Shown here one piece after another: positions 37,164 to 47,676 of a stretch of DNA of 64,000 bases. The notes beneath the pieces were generated by a model. The model was not told where the DNA came from and did no database searches. It saw nothing but the letters and a program-made list of their open reading frames with translations. A program made the translations under genes and the position numbers. The number at the start of each line of letters is the position of its first letter. The stretch's first letter is position 1. Source of the stretch: Snodgrassella alvi (lineage in GTDB: Bacteria; Pseudomonadota; Gammaproteobacteria; Burkholderiales; Neisseriaceae); contig NZ_MEIK01000040.1 in NCBI RefSeq assembly GCF_002777855.1, forward strand, positions 124,001 through 188,000, written 5' to 3'.

Positions 37164-38318
37164 TTAAACTTTAAAACCACGCATGACCCGTCGGTTTTCA
37201 TAATCAACTCGTAATAGCAAGCCCACGCAAATAAGAATAATCATCACCGCAGAACCGCCATAGGAAAGCAAAGGCAAAGTTAACCCTTTAGTTGGTAGAA
37301 GTCCAATATTGACACCAATATTAAAAAAGCTCTGGATACCCAACCAAATACCAATACCTTTGGCAACAAATGAACCATAAAACAGCTCTAGATCACGTGC
37401 CTGCTTGCCAATTGAAAAAGCTCTGATCACTAACCAAATATAACAAAACATTAGTACCAAAATACCGACAAAACCGAATTCTTCTCCAATTACCGCGAGA
37501 ATAAAATCGGTATGAGCTTCAGGTAAATAAAAACGTTTTTCCAAACTGGCGCCAAGCCCGACACCAAACCAGCCACCACGACCGATGGCCATTAATGAAT
37601 GGGTCAACTGATAGCCTTTACCAAGCGGATCAGCCCACGGGTCAAGAAAACCGGCCACGCGCGCCATACGGTAAGGTTCAAACAGCACCAGCAAAATCAT
37701 GGCCAGCAAACCGAAACCAACAACCGCCATAAACCAACGAAAAGGTAAACCAGCCAGAAACAGCAGGCCGACAGCAATAACGGATACCACAACAAATGAT
37801 CCAAAATCGGGCTCCAGCATAATCAGCCCAAGACCAAGACCGACCGGAATACCAGCAAACCAAACCTTTTTAAATTCTTTTAATATTTCTGCTCGGCGGG
37901 TAAAGAAACTAGACAGATACAGAATAATAGCCAGCTTGAACACTTCTGTAGGCTGAATATTGACCATACCTACATTAATCCAGCGGCGGGCACCGTTAAT
38001 TTCACGCCCCATCACCAGTACCAATATCAACAACAGAATACTGAGCAGTAATACTAGTGGTGTAAGTTTTTTCCATGTACGTAGAGGAATACGCGCGGCA
38101 ATACAACCAAGCAGCCCGCCGCACAGCAGAAAAACTGCCTGGCGAACTAAATAAAAATAAGTACTGCCGCCATCATGTCTTGCATAAGCAATAGAAGCCG
38201 AATACACCATAATCAGGCTAAAACTGGCCATCAGCACCACCATCCACAGCAGTGACTGGTCGAATGTATCGCCGCGGCGTAATAATTTACGGTCGAGCAA
38301 ACGTGATTCGGTAATCAT
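37164..38318 (-). CDS. ftsW: SEDS peptidoglycan glycosyltransferase FtsW
   Basis: FtsW is the divisome-specific glycan polymerase that works with FtsI. The 384-residue protein has about ten membrane helices, and the SEDS signatures [43 protein letters not shown] and [17 protein letters not shown]. Its ATG overlaps the murD stop by ATGA. Confidence 0.96.
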   Translation of the reverse strand: MITESRLLDRKLLRRGDTFDQSLLWMVVLMASFSLIMVYSASIAYARHDGGSTYFYLVRQAVFLLCGGLLGCIAARIPLRTWKKLTPLVLLLSILLLILVLVMGREINGARRWINVGMVNIQPTEVFKLAIILYLSSFFTRRAEILKEFKKVWFAGIPVGLGLGLIMLEPDFGSFVVVSVIAVGLLFLAGLPFRWFMAVVGFGLLAMILLVLFEPYRMARVAGFLDPWADPLGKGYQLTHSLMAIGRGGWFGVGLGASLEKRFYLPEAHTDFILAVIGEEFGFVGILVLMFCYIWLVIRAFSIGKQARDLELFYGSFVAKGIGIWLGIQSFFNIGVNIGLLPTKGLTLPLLSYGGSAVMIILICVGLLLRVDYENRRVMRGFKV

Positions 38319-39664
38319 GCTTGGCTATCCTGCAACTGTCGCACACTGGCAATAAATACTTCACTACGGTGCGCATATCCTTTAAACATATCATAACTGG
38401 CACATGCTGGACTCAGTAGCACGATATCACCCGCTTTAGCCAGTGCAAAGGCACGCTGAGTAGCCTGAGGTAAATCATCACAATATTCTACCGGATAATT
38501 TTCTCCATCCAGAACAGATCCTAGCTGCTGTGCATCTACACCAATAAGCAGCACTGCCCGAGCCTTATCACGTAAAGCTGTTTGCAACGGCGAAAAATCC
38601 TGTCCCTTCCCTTGTCCGCCCGCTATCAACACGATTGGTTTATCCAGCCCAAACAGTGCTGCACAAGTTGCACCGACATTGGTTCCTTTTGAATCATCAA
38701 TAAATGTGACACCATTGACTTCAGCCACTTTTTCAACCCGATGCGGCAACCCCTTGAAAGCACCAACATGGTTCAGCAGTTGCGCTCGCGATAAACCTAT
38801 GGCTTCACATAAAGCAAACGCAGCCAGCACATTGGCAGCGTTATGTTTGCCTTGCAGAGGTAGTGCATCAAAGGATAGTAAAGCTTCATTACCAGCAGAG
38901 AGCACACCTTGATTCAGCCAGTAGTCGGTATTTTTTTGTAAAGAAAACCATTTCACATTATGTTCGTGGCGCAGCATGGCACAACAGAATGTGTCATCAG
39001 CATTCAATACCTGCATGGCGTGACCACGAAAAATCCGGTCTTTACTGTGTGCATAATCAAGTAAATCATCATAGCGATTCAAATGATCTTCAGACACATT
39101 CAGCACTGTAGCCACAGTGGCATTGAGACATGGAGTGGTTTCTAGCTGAAAACTGGAAAGTTCCAGCACCCACACATCGGCGGTTTTACCGTCGCGTGCT
39201 AGATAAGCTTCAAGAACCGGTGTGCCTATATTGCCTGCAACGACGGTATCCAGACCACACTTTTCACATAAAAATCCTACCAGACTGGTGGTGGTGGTTT
39301 TGCCATTTGATCCGGTAATTGCAATTACTTTGCTACCGCTACCAGCCAGTAGTTCAGCTAAAATAGCTACATCACCAACTACTTGCCCACCGGCACGTTT
39401 AAAAGCAACAATTGCTGTATCACGTTGGCTTATACCTGGGCTTAACGCCAGCACATCAAAATGATGCTGATTCAAAACTGCCGCCAATTCACCCGTATGA
39501 ATGTCAACCTGATAATGATTGAGAACTGACTGACGCGTTGCTTCATCCGGCTGCATATCATATGCGGCCACTTTAGCGCCAGCTTGAGTCAAAAATGCCA
39601 GCATTGAAACACCGGTACGTCCCAACCCTGCAACCAAAACTTTTTTATTACGCCAGTCAGTCAT
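38315..39664 (-). CDS. murD: UDP-N-acetylmuramoylalanine--D-glutamate ligase
   Basis: MurD adds D-Glu to UDP-MurNAc-L-Ala. The 449-residue protein shows [34 protein letters not shown], the carbamoylated-Lys region, [28 protein letters not shown], and [15 protein letters not shown]. It lies 64 bases after mraY and is translationally coupled to ftsW. Confidence 0.97.
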   Translation of the reverse strand: MTDWRNKKVLVAGLGRTGVSMLAFLTQAGAKVAAYDMQPDEATRQSVLNHYQVDIHTGELAAVLNQHHFDVLALSPGISQRDTAIVAFKRAGGQVVGDVAILAELLAGSGSKVIAITGSNGKTTTTSLVGFLCEKCGLDTVVAGNIGTPVLEAYLARDGKTADVWVLELSSFQLETTPCLNATVATVLNVSEDHLNRYDDLLDYAHSKDRIFRGHAMQVLNADDTFCCAMLRHEHNVKWFSLQKNTDYWLNQGVLSAGNEALLSFDALPLQGKHNAANVLAAFALCEAIGLSRAQLLNHVGAFKGLPHRVEKVAEVNGVTFIDDSKGTNVGATCAALFGLDKPIVLIAGGQGKGQDFSPLQTALRDKARAVLLIGVDAQQLGSVLDGENYPVEYCDDLPQATQRAFALAKAGDIVLLSPACASYDMFKGYAHRSEVFIASVRQLQDSQA

Positions 39665-39728
39665 GGCTTAGTCCTACATTTATTTTTCAGTTACACATTC
39701 AAGGCCTGAAACTAATATTTTAAGGCCA

Positions 39729-40814
39729 TTATCGTATTTTCAGAGAAGAAAGTCCCACCAGCACCAAAATCATGGTGATAATCCAGAAACGTACTACTAC
39801 CTGCGTCTCTTTCCAGCCTTTCTGCTCAAAATGATGGTGGATCGGTGCCATCAGAAAAATACGTTTACGCCGTAATTTATATGAACCTACCTGTAGCATC
39901 ACTGACAAAGCTTCTACAACAAATAAGCCGCCCATAATCACCAGCACAATTTCCTGACGCACTATCACCGCTATCGTACCCAAGGCGGCACCCAGAGCCA
40001 ATGCCCCGACATCACCCATAAATACCTGTGCTGGATAAGCATTAAACCATAGGAAACCCAGACACGAGCCACAAATGGCTGCACCAAATATCATGACTTC
40101 ATTGGCGCCGGGCACATGGGGCAACTGCAAATAATGTGCAAATTCTGCATGTCCACTCACATAGGCAAAAATAGACAAGCCCGCAGCCACCAGCACTACT
40201 GGAAAAGCCGCCAACCCATCCAAACCATCCGTCAAATTAACTGCATTGGATGTGCCAACAATTACAAAGTAAGTCAGCACCACAAAGCCTATACCACCTA
40301 AAGGATAAGCAATTTCCTTGAAAAACGGCACAATAAAAGTAGTTGTTGAACTTAAATGCGCAGCATAAAACAACACCACTCCAGCAATTAGTGCTACGGT
40401 AGATTGCCATATCATCTTGAATTTGGCCGATACACCATGTGGGTCTTTGTAAACGACCTTTTTCCAGTCATCATAAAAGCCCAGCGCTCCGGTACTGAGC
40501 ATCACTAGCAACAGCACCCAAATATAAGGATTAGCCAGATTGGCCCATAATAATGTTGTAACCGTAATTGCCAATAAAATCAGCGTTCCGCCCATTGTGG
40601 GAGTACCGCTTTTAATTAGATGGGTTTTAGGTCCATCATCGCGAACGGCCTGTCCGACCTTGAGTTGAGTTAATTTGCGGATCATCCATGGCCCAAACGC
40701 AAGGCTTAGTCCCATAGACGTAAGCGCGGCCATTACAGCACGAAAAGTAGTATATTGAAATAAATGAAAACCACTTATCCAATAATGAAAAAGTTCAGCT
40801 AACCACAAAAGCAT
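39729..40814 (-). CDS. mraY: Phospho-MurNAc-pentapeptide transferase MraY
   Basis: MraY joins phospho-MurNAc-pentapeptide to undecaprenyl phosphate, making lipid I. The 361-residue protein has about ten membrane segments and the catalytic stretches [47 protein letters not shown] and [14 protein letters not shown]. It follows murF by 137 bases, the widest gap in this part of the cluster; I see no clear terminator or promoter in that gap. Confidence 0.97.
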   Translation of the reverse strand: MLLWLAELFHYWISGFHLFQYTTFRAVMAALTSMGLSLAFGPWMIRKLTQLKVGQAVRDDGPKTHLIKSGTPTMGGTLILLAITVTTLLWANLANPYIWVLLLVMLSTGALGFYDDWKKVVYKDPHGVSAKFKMIWQSTVALIAGVVLFYAAHLSSTTTFIVPFFKEIAYPLGGIGFVVLTYFVIVGTSNAVNLTDGLDGLAAFPVVLVAAGLSIFAYVSGHAEFAHYLQLPHVPGANEVMIFGAAICGSCLGFLWFNAYPAQVFMGDVGALALGAALGTIAVIVRQEIVLVIMGGLFVVEALSVMLQVGSYKLRRKRIFLMAPIHHHFEQKGWKETQVVVRFWIITMILVLVGLSSLKIR

Positions 40815-40951
40815 GGTTGTTTTTCCTTGCCACAGCTCAGGCCATGACGGTTAATCAAATAATCACTGCTGACGGAAATAATTATTCCGACAACCTAAAC
40901 CGGTAACGAAAGCACCAAACAATCAAACCGGCAATCAATGGTTACCGCATT

Positions 40952-42310
40952 TTATTCTTGCGTTAAAGCAGCAACCACATCTTCCATGTGCATAAAACGT
41001 GAACCTTTCACCAGAATAGTCGCCGTTTGCTGATCCCAGGCGCGTAAATCTTCAATCAGCCGGTTTCTGTCCTGATAAAACGCTTCTTTAGCCCCATAAG
41101 CTTCAGCAGCATATCGGCTGTTTTCACCGATAAAAAACGCAGCCTCAATACCTCGTTCACGCATATAGGCACCGACTTCAGCATGCAAAGCAGGAGCATT
41201 ATTGCCAAGCTCACCGATAGCACCCATAACAATGACCCGTGGTGCCGGAAAAGCTGCCAGCACATCAATTGCAGCCTTGAATGCATCAGGATTGGCATTA
41301 TAAGTGTCATCAATGACCAGCGCACCATTCATACTGTGCTTCTGCTGCAAGCGGCCTTTAGCGTTTTGAAATGCATTCAGTCCATGCAAAGCTGACAAAG
41401 GTAAACCTGCTGCCAGCGCCATCGCGCAGGCTGCTACCGCATTGTGTACCATATGCAATCCGGGCACCGGTATATTTATATGTGTCTCACCTTGCGGGCT
41501 ATGCAGGTCAAAAGCAATGCCTAATGGCTGCAAAACAATATTTTCAGCATGCACATCACCCAGCTTTGTACCAAAGCGAACACATCTTTTACCATGCAAA
41601 GCTTTGATATAAAGCTCAGACTGTCCGTCATCAGTCGGAACAAAGCCAATCCCATTAGCATTTAAACCTTGGTAGATTTCACTTTTAGCACATGCAATAT
41701 CGGCCACATCTGCAAAACCGCAGCCAATGTGAGCACGCAAAGCATTATTAACCAGAGCAAAATCTGGACGCGCCAAACCAGTTAAATAACTCAGTTCGCC
41801 GGCATGATTCATGCCCATCTCAATTACGGCGTAGCGATGCTGCGGTTTTAATTGCAGCAATGTTAATGGCAACCCTATGTGGTTATTAAAATTACCAGCA
41901 GTTGCCAAAATCGCATCTTTACCCGCGTGGCAACGCAGAATAGTAGCCAGCATTTCCTTTACAGTAGTTTTGCCAGCCGAACCAGTCACACCGAAAACCT
42001 GTAATTGCGGATTAACCACCATACGCCAAGCATGAGCCAGCTGGCCTAAAGCCTGTTGTGTATCAGCCACCACTAAACAACGTGCATTAGTTTTCCAGTC
42101 AGAGCAGCTGACAATGCACAACGCTGCTCCTTTTGCCAGCACTTCATCAATAAAATCATGGCCATCAAAGTGTTCTCCCTGAATGGCCACAAACACATCA
42201 CCCTGCTGAATCAGGCGGCTATCGATAATTACCCTATTTACCGGCTGGTTATGGCTCGGTAATACCTGTCCAAAAGTTTGATAAATAAAATTTAGATCTA
42301 AATTCGACAT
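40952..42310 (-). CDS. murF: UDP-MurNAc-tripeptide--D-alanyl-D-alanine ligase
   Basis: MurF adds the D-Ala-D-Ala dipeptide made by Ddl. The 452-residue Mur ligase has FVAIQGEHFDGHDFI, the ATP loop GVTGSAGKTTVKEML, NFNNHIGLPLTLL, VIEMGMNHAGELSYL, and VIDDTYNANPDAFKAAI. It lies 20 bases after murE. Confidence 0.97.
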   Translation of the reverse strand: MSNLDLNFIYQTFGQVLPSHNQPVNRVIIDSRLIQQGDVFVAIQGEHFDGHDFIDEVLAKGAALCIVSCSDWKTNARCLVVADTQQALGQLAHAWRMVVNPQLQVFGVTGSAGKTTVKEMLATILRCHAGKDAILATAGNFNNHIGLPLTLLQLKPQHRYAVIEMGMNHAGELSYLTGLARPDFALVNNALRAHIGCGFADVADIACAKSEIYQGLNANGIGFVPTDDGQSELYIKALHGKRCVRFGTKLGDVHAENIVLQPLGIAFDLHSPQGETHINIPVPGLHMVHNAVAACAMALAAGLPLSALHGLNAFQNAKGRLQQKHSMNGALVIDDTYNANPDAFKAAIDVLAAFPAPRVIVMGAIGELGNNAPALHAEVGAYMRERGIEAAFFIGENSRYAAEAYGAKEAFYQDRNRLIEDLRAWDQQTATILVKGSRFMHMEDVVAALTQE

Positions 42311-42330
42311 GTTATTTCAATATATGCATT

Positions 42331-43812
42331 TCAGCAGCCACGCTGCTGTAAGGCTGCCTGCGCTACTTCAAAATCAGAAAAATGATGCTTGTGGCCACCG
42401 ATATCCTGATAGGTTTCATGCCCCTTACCAGCAATTAGTACAATATCGCCTATGGCAGCATGCTTCACCGCATAATCAATTGCCTTGCTGCGGTCGGCTT
42501 CCACCAATGCCGGTTCAGCCACTGCCGGTAAAATATCATTGATAATCGCCTCTGGATTTTCTGTACGCGGATTATCACTGGTTACCACGACATAATCTGC
42601 TCCTGCTGCTGCAGCCGCGCCCATTAGTGGTCTTTTACCTGCGTCACGATCACCGCCACAGCCGAATACACACCATAAATGTGAACCTGCCGGTTTAATT
42701 TCTTGTAAGGTAGCCAATGCCTTTTCCAACGCATCTGGCGTATGTGCATAATCCACCACTACTAATGGCTGTTTATCGCCCATCAAGCAATCCATTCGTC
42801 CGGTAGCTGGCCGAATATGCGGCCAGACCGCCAGTACATCTGCGAAAGCAAAACCGTTGGCACACAATACCCCGACACAGGCTGCCAGATTCTGTGCATT
42901 GAAACGCCCGAGTAAATGGGTATGCACAAGACCTTCTCCCCAGGGGGTGCTTAATTGTATTTGCATACCATTAGCTGAGGCCTGAAAGTGAGCAATGTGA
43001 ATATCTGCTTGTGCATGAAAACCATAAGCCAGTACAGTTAACTGCGAACAATCACGATGCAATTGCTGCCATAACTGAAAGCCGAATTCATCATCAATAT
43101 TAATAATGGCGTGTTGTAGACCCTGCCAGTAGAAAAGTGAAGTTTTACAAGCACCGTAATTCTGCATGCTATGATGATAATCAAGATGATCACGGGTTAG
43201 ATTAGTAAAGACAGCGCTGGTAAAAGGCACACCCACTACACGATCTTGATCCAAGCCATGACTGGATACTTCCATGGCCACTGCAGAGACATTTTCTTGT
43301 ACAAAGCGGCGCAACCAAGTCTGATTGGTTACCGCATCCATGGTAGTATTGACAGTATCATGTAGCTGCTGCCAATACCCATTGCCTACCGTACCCATAA
43401 TGGCACATTTCTTACCCAGAATATCTGATGCCTGCGCCAGCCATTGGGATACCGAGGTTTTACCATTGGTACCGGTCACACCCCAGATAGCTAGTTTGCT
43501 GCCCGGATTATCATAGCAGGCAGCTGCTACCAGACCGGCACGCTGGTGTAAATTTGCTACCGGCTCGTTTTTTACTTTCCAGCTTTCCTGCCACTGAAAA
43601 TGGCCATCATCATCCCAGAAAACAAATTCGGCCCCATTATCGATAGCAGACTGAATAAAATCACGACCATCGGAATACTCTCCCTGACAGGCCACAAACA
43701 CATCGCCTGGCTGAACCTGTCGACTGTCCGCACGCAAGTTTCTTCCTGCAACTATCGCGTGTGTTTCAGCCGATAAATGATACTCAGGCAAAGGCTTTTT
43801 CAGGGAAAACAT
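42331..43812 (-). CDS. murE: UDP-MurNAc-L-alanyl-D-glutamate--diaminopimelate ligase
   Basis: MurE adds the third stem residue. The 493-residue protein has FVACQGEYSDGRDFI, GVTGTNGKTSVSQWLAQ, AMEVSSHGLDQDR, VFTNLTRDHLDYHH, and the meso-diaminopimelate-binding motif TSDNPRTENPEAI (DNPR), which marks the Gram-negative specificity. It follows ftsI with a 70-base gap that holds a terminator-like hairpin. Confidence 0.97.
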   Translation of the reverse strand: MFSLKKPLPEYHLSAETHAIVAGRNLRADSRQVQPGDVFVACQGEYSDGRDFIQSAIDNGAEFVFWDDDGHFQWQESWKVKNEPVANLHQRAGLVAAACYDNPGSKLAIWGVTGTNGKTSVSQWLAQASDILGKKCAIMGTVGNGYWQQLHDTVNTTMDAVTNQTWLRRFVQENVSAVAMEVSSHGLDQDRVVGVPFTSAVFTNLTRDHLDYHHSMQNYGACKTSLFYWQGLQHAIINIDDEFGFQLWQQLHRDCSQLTVLAYGFHAQADIHIAHFQASANGMQIQLSTPWGEGLVHTHLLGRFNAQNLAACVGVLCANGFAFADVLAVWPHIRPATGRMDCLMGDKQPLVVVDYAHTPDALEKALATLQEIKPAGSHLWCVFGCGGDRDAGKRPLMGAAAAAGADYVVVTSDNPRTENPEAIINDILPAVAEPALVEADRSKAIDYAVKHAAIGDIVLIAGKGHETYQDIGGHKHHFSDFEVAQAALQQRGC

Positions 43813-43851
43813 AATACTGCCGTTTCAAATATTTTTATTTATAAATAGAAA

Positions 43852-43875
43852 ACAATCTGTGATGACACAGATTGT
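43852..43875 (-). terminator. Terminator-like hairpin between ftsI and murE
   Basis: A perfect ten-base stem ACAATCTGTG/CACAGATTGT has a four-base loop. On the minus strand it is followed by TTTTCTATTTAT. It starts just after the ftsI stop, inside the dcw cluster, so it may attenuate downstream mur genes or mark the 3' end of a shorter mRNA. Confidence 0.6.
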
Positions 43876-43882
43876 CTGAAGA

Positions 43883-45640
43883 TTAATGTTTTTCAGTGTG
43901 CACACTTGTCTTAACTGGTCTTGTGGGTGAAACACCAAGCACATTCAATGTGCCTACCATCACATCATGGAATACCGGACCGGAAACCGGGCCACCATAA
44001 TAGCCATTGGCAGTAGGATTCTGGATATTCACCGCTACGATTACTCGTGGATTGTCTGCCGGAGCAAAACCAATGAATGTAGCCATGTGCTTGGAATCTG
44101 AGTAATGACCATCAACAAGCATACGTGCAGTACCAGTTTTAGCGGCAACATCATAGCCATCAATTGCACCTTGCAGGCCGGTACCACCTGGTTGGGTAAC
44201 GGCAATCATCATATGCCGTACTTCCTGTGCTGTTTTCGGCTGGATGATGCGCTCACCCTGCGGTGCTTTGTCCAGTTTCAGAAAACTTACTGGCAATAGC
44301 ACACCATCATTAGTAAATATAGTGTATGCACGTGCCAACTGGAGCAAACTCATCTGAATGCCGTATCCAAAAGACATGGTTGCCTGCTCAATCGGGCGCC
44401 AGCTATGCCAGTCGCGCACGACCCCTGGGGTTTCACCGGGAAAACCAGAATGCATGCGATGACCAAAACCGATAGAAGTATACATGTTGTACATTTCTTC
44501 CGGCGTAAACATAGCAGAAATTTTACTTGTACCTACATTAGACGACTTCTGAATAATGCCGCGGACATCTAGGTAAGGGTAATTATGTGTATCCCGCACT
44601 GTGGCCGGACCAATTTTATACGGTAGGGTATTGAAACCGCTACTAGGTCTGATTTTACCGCTGTCTAGCCCTTTAGCAATGGTAAACGGTTTCATCGCAC
44701 TACCCGGCTCAATCATATCGGTTACTGCACGGTTACGGCGGGCATCACTCTCTGTGGCTCCAGGATTGTTAGGGTCATATCCCGGTGAATTGACCAGTGC
44801 AAGAATTTCCCCTGTTTTACCATCCAATACCACTACTGAACCAGCTGAAGCTTGATGGAATTGCATTGCTTTATTTAAAGACTCATAGGCAATAGACTGA
44901 ATACGCTGATCAACGGACAGTACCATATTGGTACCGTTTCTGGGCGGCTGGTTACGTGGTGAATCCAGACTGTCAACTATGTTGCCTTTGTTATCACGTA
45001 ATACCACTTTAGCACCGTCTACACCGTGCAGAACACTTTCGCGGGACAGCTCCAAGCCTTCCTGTCCTTTGCCGTCAATATTAGTGAAACCAATAATATG
45101 GGAAAAAATCGGCCCCATAGGATAATGACGCTTACTTTCATGTTGAAATGCTAGGCCTTTTATATTAAGTGCAGCAACTTTTTCGGCAACTTCTGGTGGC
45201 AGCTGACGTTTCAGATAGATAAAGTCTTTATTACGGCTGAGACGGCTTTTAATCGTTGCCAATGGCACATCTATCAAAGCTGACAATTGCTGTAGTTGCG
45301 CATCGGTCGGCATCTGCTCCATGGCTGAGGGCACTGCATATAAAGAATCAGCCGGCGCACTGATAGCTAGTGCCGCGCCATTACGATCAGTAATTGTACC
45401 GCGTGTGGCCACCAATGGCAGAGTACGCACAAATCTCTGGTCGCCTTGTTCTTTTAAAAATTCGTGTTTTTCAGTCTGTAAATACACACCGCGTCCGATC
45501 AGCATGGCGAAGGCCACAGCCAGAGCACCCAGCACCAATACTATCCTTCCGTTCGTAGTCACAGGTTTTACCTGCTTCACTTCGCGGGGCAGCATGCGTG
45601 GCTTATAATCGTTTTTAATTAACATAGTAGTTTGTTCCAC
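43883..45640 (-). CDS. ftsI: Septal peptidoglycan transpeptidase FtsI (PBP2/PBP3 class)
   Basis: FtsI cross-links septal peptidoglycan and is a main beta-lactam target (PenA in Neisseria). The 585-residue protein has one membrane helix (about 31-54), a pedestal domain with [13 protein letters not shown], and the transpeptidase motifs SAMK (Ser314, Lys317), SSN (366-368) and KTGT (501-504). The numbering assumes the GTG start at 45640; an in-frame ATG at 45625 is equally possible and would remove five residues. It lies between ftsL and murE. Confidence 0.96.
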   Translation of the reverse strand: MEQTTMLIKNDYKPRMLPREVKQVKPVTTNGRIVLVLGALAVAFAMLIGRGVYLQTEKHEFLKEQGDQRFVRTLPLVATRGTITDRNGAALAISAPADSLYAVPSAMEQMPTDAQLQQLSALIDVPLATIKSRLSRNKDFIYLKRQLPPEVAEKVAALNIKGLAFQHESKRHYPMGPIFSHIIGFTNIDGKGQEGLELSRESVLHGVDGAKVVLRDNKGNIVDSLDSPRNQPPRNGTNMVLSVDQRIQSIAYESLNKAMQFHQASAGSVVVLDGKTGEILALVNSPGYDPNNPGATESDARRNRAVTDMIEPGSAMKPFTIAKGLDSGKIRPSSGFNTLPYKIGPATVRDTHNYPYLDVRGIIQKSSNVGTSKISAMFTPEEMYNMYTSIGFGHRMHSGFPGETPGVVRDWHSWRPIEQATMSFGYGIQMSLLQLARAYTIFTNDGVLLPVSFLKLDKAPQGERIIQPKTAQEVRHMMIAVTQPGGTGLQGAIDGYDVAAKTGTARMLVDGHYSDSKHMATFIGFAPADNPRVIVAVNIQNPTANGYYGGPVSGPVFHDVMVGTLNVLGVSPTRPVKTSVHTEKH

Positions 45641-45697
45641 TGCTGGATCATGCTGCCAGTTAGCAGCTTTTCCATTAATCTGTGACCTTTTATTTCA

Positions 45698-45970
45698 TCA
45701 TTTAACAGGCCGCGGAGCAGCCAGCATACGCGTTTCAGCCAGTGACGGCGAATGCAGGTTCTGTCGTGCTGAAGCGTCCTGTATCAGCTGATGATTGGAT
45801 AACCGCGCCTGTGCCAATTTCAGCCGGCTGAAATCTTCATTTAAAAGACTCTCTCCTTTTTGAGCCTTATCCAACGCTATAAAAAACTGGCGCGAGCGGT
45901 CTTGTACTGTTACAACAGCAAAAGCTGAAGCCAGTACTAATACCAGCAAAATAATGTTGATTTTATTCAT
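45698..45970 (-). CDS. ftsL: Cell division protein FtsL
   Basis: FtsL is a small bitopic divisome protein that, with FtsB and FtsQ, activates FtsWI. The 90-residue product has an N-terminal membrane helix (about 4-22, NIILLVLVLASAFAVVTVQ) and a periplasmic coiled-coil stretch (ALDKAQKGESLLNEDFSRLKL). Sequence is poorly conserved in this family; position between rsmH and ftsI is the main support. A TTG two codons upstream is an alternative start. Confidence 0.92.
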   Translation of the reverse strand: MNKINIILLVLVLASAFAVVTVQDRSRQFFIALDKAQKGESLLNEDFSRLKLAQARLSNHQLIQDASARQNLHSPSLAETRMLAAPRPVK

Positions 45971-45996
45971 AGCCAATCAACCATAAATCTTTTCCA

Positions 45997-46938
45997 TCAA
46001 CTACGTTCTGCTACACGCAATACTGCCGAGCGGGCGCGGGGATTAGCAGCAATTTCAGCAGCAGCAGGCTTCTGCGCTTTACCAATCAATCGTAGCGGAG
46101 GCTGTTCACGCTCCGCTTCTTTAAGTACAGCCCAGCGTGGCAGAGGCGCCGGCCGACTATTTTGCTGCATAAAGTGTTTTACAATTCTATCTTCAAGTGA
46201 ATGGAATGAAATCACTGCCAGCCGGCCGCCAGTATTCAGGCTTTCCATTGCCTGTGGCAGCACCCCGCTTATTTCTTCCAGTTCACGGTTAATAAAGATG
46301 CGAATGGCCTGGAAGGTACGTGTGGCCGGATCCTGTCCGCGCTCACGAGTACGGACGACTTGTGCAACGAGACGCGCCAGCTGGCCGGTTGTGGTAATTG
46401 GCTTCTCTTCTCTCTGTACCACAATTGCCCGTGCAATCTGGCGACTAAACCGTTCTTCACCATAATTTTTAATTACCTCGTGTATCGCCTGCTCCCCAGC
46501 CACCTCCAGCCATTCTGCAGCTGATTGCCCGCGTGTGGTATCCATGCGCATATCCAACGGTGCATCGAAGCGAAAACTAAAGCCTCTCTCTGCTTCATCA
46601 ATTTGCGGGGATGAAATTCCCAAATCAAACAGCGCTCCGTTAATCTTGTCGATACCCAACTGCTTCAGTGAGCTGTTTAACGCTGAAAAGCCTTCATGTA
46701 CTACCTGTACGCGATTATCCTGCTGTGCCAGCTGCCTCGCGACAGCTATTGCCTGTGGATCCTTATCAAACACCACCAGCCTGCCATCATTTCCCAGCTG
46801 TGACAGTATTTGACGCGAATGGCCGCCACGGCCAAAAGTTCCGTCAACATAGACACCGTTGGGTTTCACTTGTAAAGCAGCAACTGCTTCATTCAGCAGC
46901 ACTGTTATGTGGCCACCATTACTCATTGATTTATTCAT
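45997..46938 (-). CDS. rsmH: 16S rRNA (cytosine-1402-N4)-methyltransferase
   Basis: RsmH (MraW) N4-methylates C1402 in the decoding centre. The 313-residue protein shows [13 protein letters not shown], the SAM site [35 protein letters not shown], and [15 protein letters not shown]. The ATG overlaps the mraZ stop by ATGA; a second ATG four codons on (46926) is also possible. It is the second gene of the dcw cluster. Confidence 0.97.
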   Translation of the reverse strand: MNKSMSNGGHITVLLNEAVAALQVKPNGVYVDGTFGRGGHSRQILSQLGNDGRLVVFDKDPQAIAVARQLAQQDNRVQVVHEGFSALNSSLKQLGIDKINGALFDLGISSPQIDEAERGFSFRFDAPLDMRMDTTRGQSAAEWLEVAGEQAIHEVIKNYGEERFSRQIARAIVVQREEKPITTTGQLARLVAQVVRTRERGQDPATRTFQAIRIFINRELEEISGVLPQAMESLNTGGRLAVISFHSLEDRIVKHFMQQNSRPAPLPRWAVLKEAEREQPPLRLIGKAQKPAAAEIAANPRARSAVLRVAERS

Positions 46939-47390
46939 AATTGCAGCTGGGTCTTGCCCAGCTCTGCTGCCAGCATGTCTTCATCCATATCCAATGCGGC
47001 ATTATTTTGTTCTTCCCAGAGTGCCCTACCCCATACTTCGATGCGATTAGCACGACCTACAACATATACTTCACGCTCAAAATTCACCAACCGACGCAGA
47101 TGCGCCGGCAACAATACTCTGCCTGCACTATCCAGCTCCATAGTATCTGCATTATGCAAGAGCAAATTCTGATAAGCCTGCAATACTTTGTTACCCGCCA
47201 CTGGTAGCTGCAACAGCTGCGCCTCTACACTTCGCCATGATGATTCAGGATAAAGTAATAAATGTGTGCGCTTTTCAAGCGTAGCCACCAGTACTGGAGT
47301 GAAATGACGCGCCAGCAAGTCGCGAAACTTAGCTGGTATTGCCAGTCGCCCTTTGCTGTCTATACTTAATTCATACGCGCCGCCAAACAT
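46935..47390 (-). CDS. mraZ: Transcriptional regulator MraZ
   Basis: MraZ is a ring-shaped AbrB-like DNA-binding protein that represses the dcw promoter. The 151-residue protein carries the two repeated DXXXR motifs: [15 protein letters not shown] near the start and [15 protein letters not shown] in the second half. It heads the cluster. Four 10-bp-spaced GTGTG/GTGGG units lie just upstream and fit an autoregulatory MraZ box. Confidence 0.97.
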   Translation of the reverse strand: MFGGAYELSIDSKGRLAIPAKFRDLLARHFTPVLVATLEKRTHLLLYPESSWRSVEAQLLQLPVAGNKVLQAYQNLLLHNADTMELDSAGRVLLPAHLRRLVNFEREVYVVGRANRIEVWGRALWEEQNNAALDMDEDMLAAELGKTQLQL

Positions 47391-47418
47391 TATTAGCTCC
47401 AGTTGACTGAATCGGGAT

Positions 47419-47458
47419 TATCCCCCACTTTGCCACACCTTTACACACTTATTCACAC
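47419..47458 (-). promoter_or_regulatory. MraZ-box-like operator: four 10-bp direct repeats
   Basis: On the minus strand GTGTG, GTGTG, GTGTG and GTGGG begin exactly every ten bases (their complements are at 47454-47458, 47444-47448, 47434-47438 and 47424-47428). Tandem G-rich repeats with this period are the known MraZ binding pattern, and they sit between the likely promoter and the mraZ start. Confidence 0.8.
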
Positions 47459-47486
47459 TATAAGTCAATTTTGCTTGCAGGGTCAA
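47457..47486 (-). promoter_or_regulatory. Likely dcw (mraZ) promoter
   Basis: On the minus strand TTGACC (47481-47486) and TATAGT (47457-47462) are spaced by 18 bases. A second possible pair, TTGACT (47463-47468) and TGTAAA (47440-47445) with 17-base spacing, lies inside the repeats. Either would be occluded by MraZ binding. The rest of the 286-base gap to the divergent methyltransferase holds a TATAAT at 47639-47644 that may serve that gene. Confidence 0.6.
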
Positions 47487-47676
47487 TGCAATCAAATCAA
47501 ATTTTAGCCACTCAGAAAAACCACTGTTCATTGAAAAAATCATCTAATTCAATACATTAATTAACTATTCTTCTAAGCCATAACCATTGTGCCGTTTAGG
47601 CATATTGATGCAAGACAGCACAGGCTGAAGGGAGCGTTTATAATGCTCTTCTGTTTACATATTCACCATATAACCT

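Noticed and set aside
42345-42356. DUS-like AGGCTGCCTGCG in murE, and similar 10-of-12 matches at about 4492 and 58346
   Set aside because: They are inside genes and encode common residues, with two or more mismatches, so they are within chance expectation.
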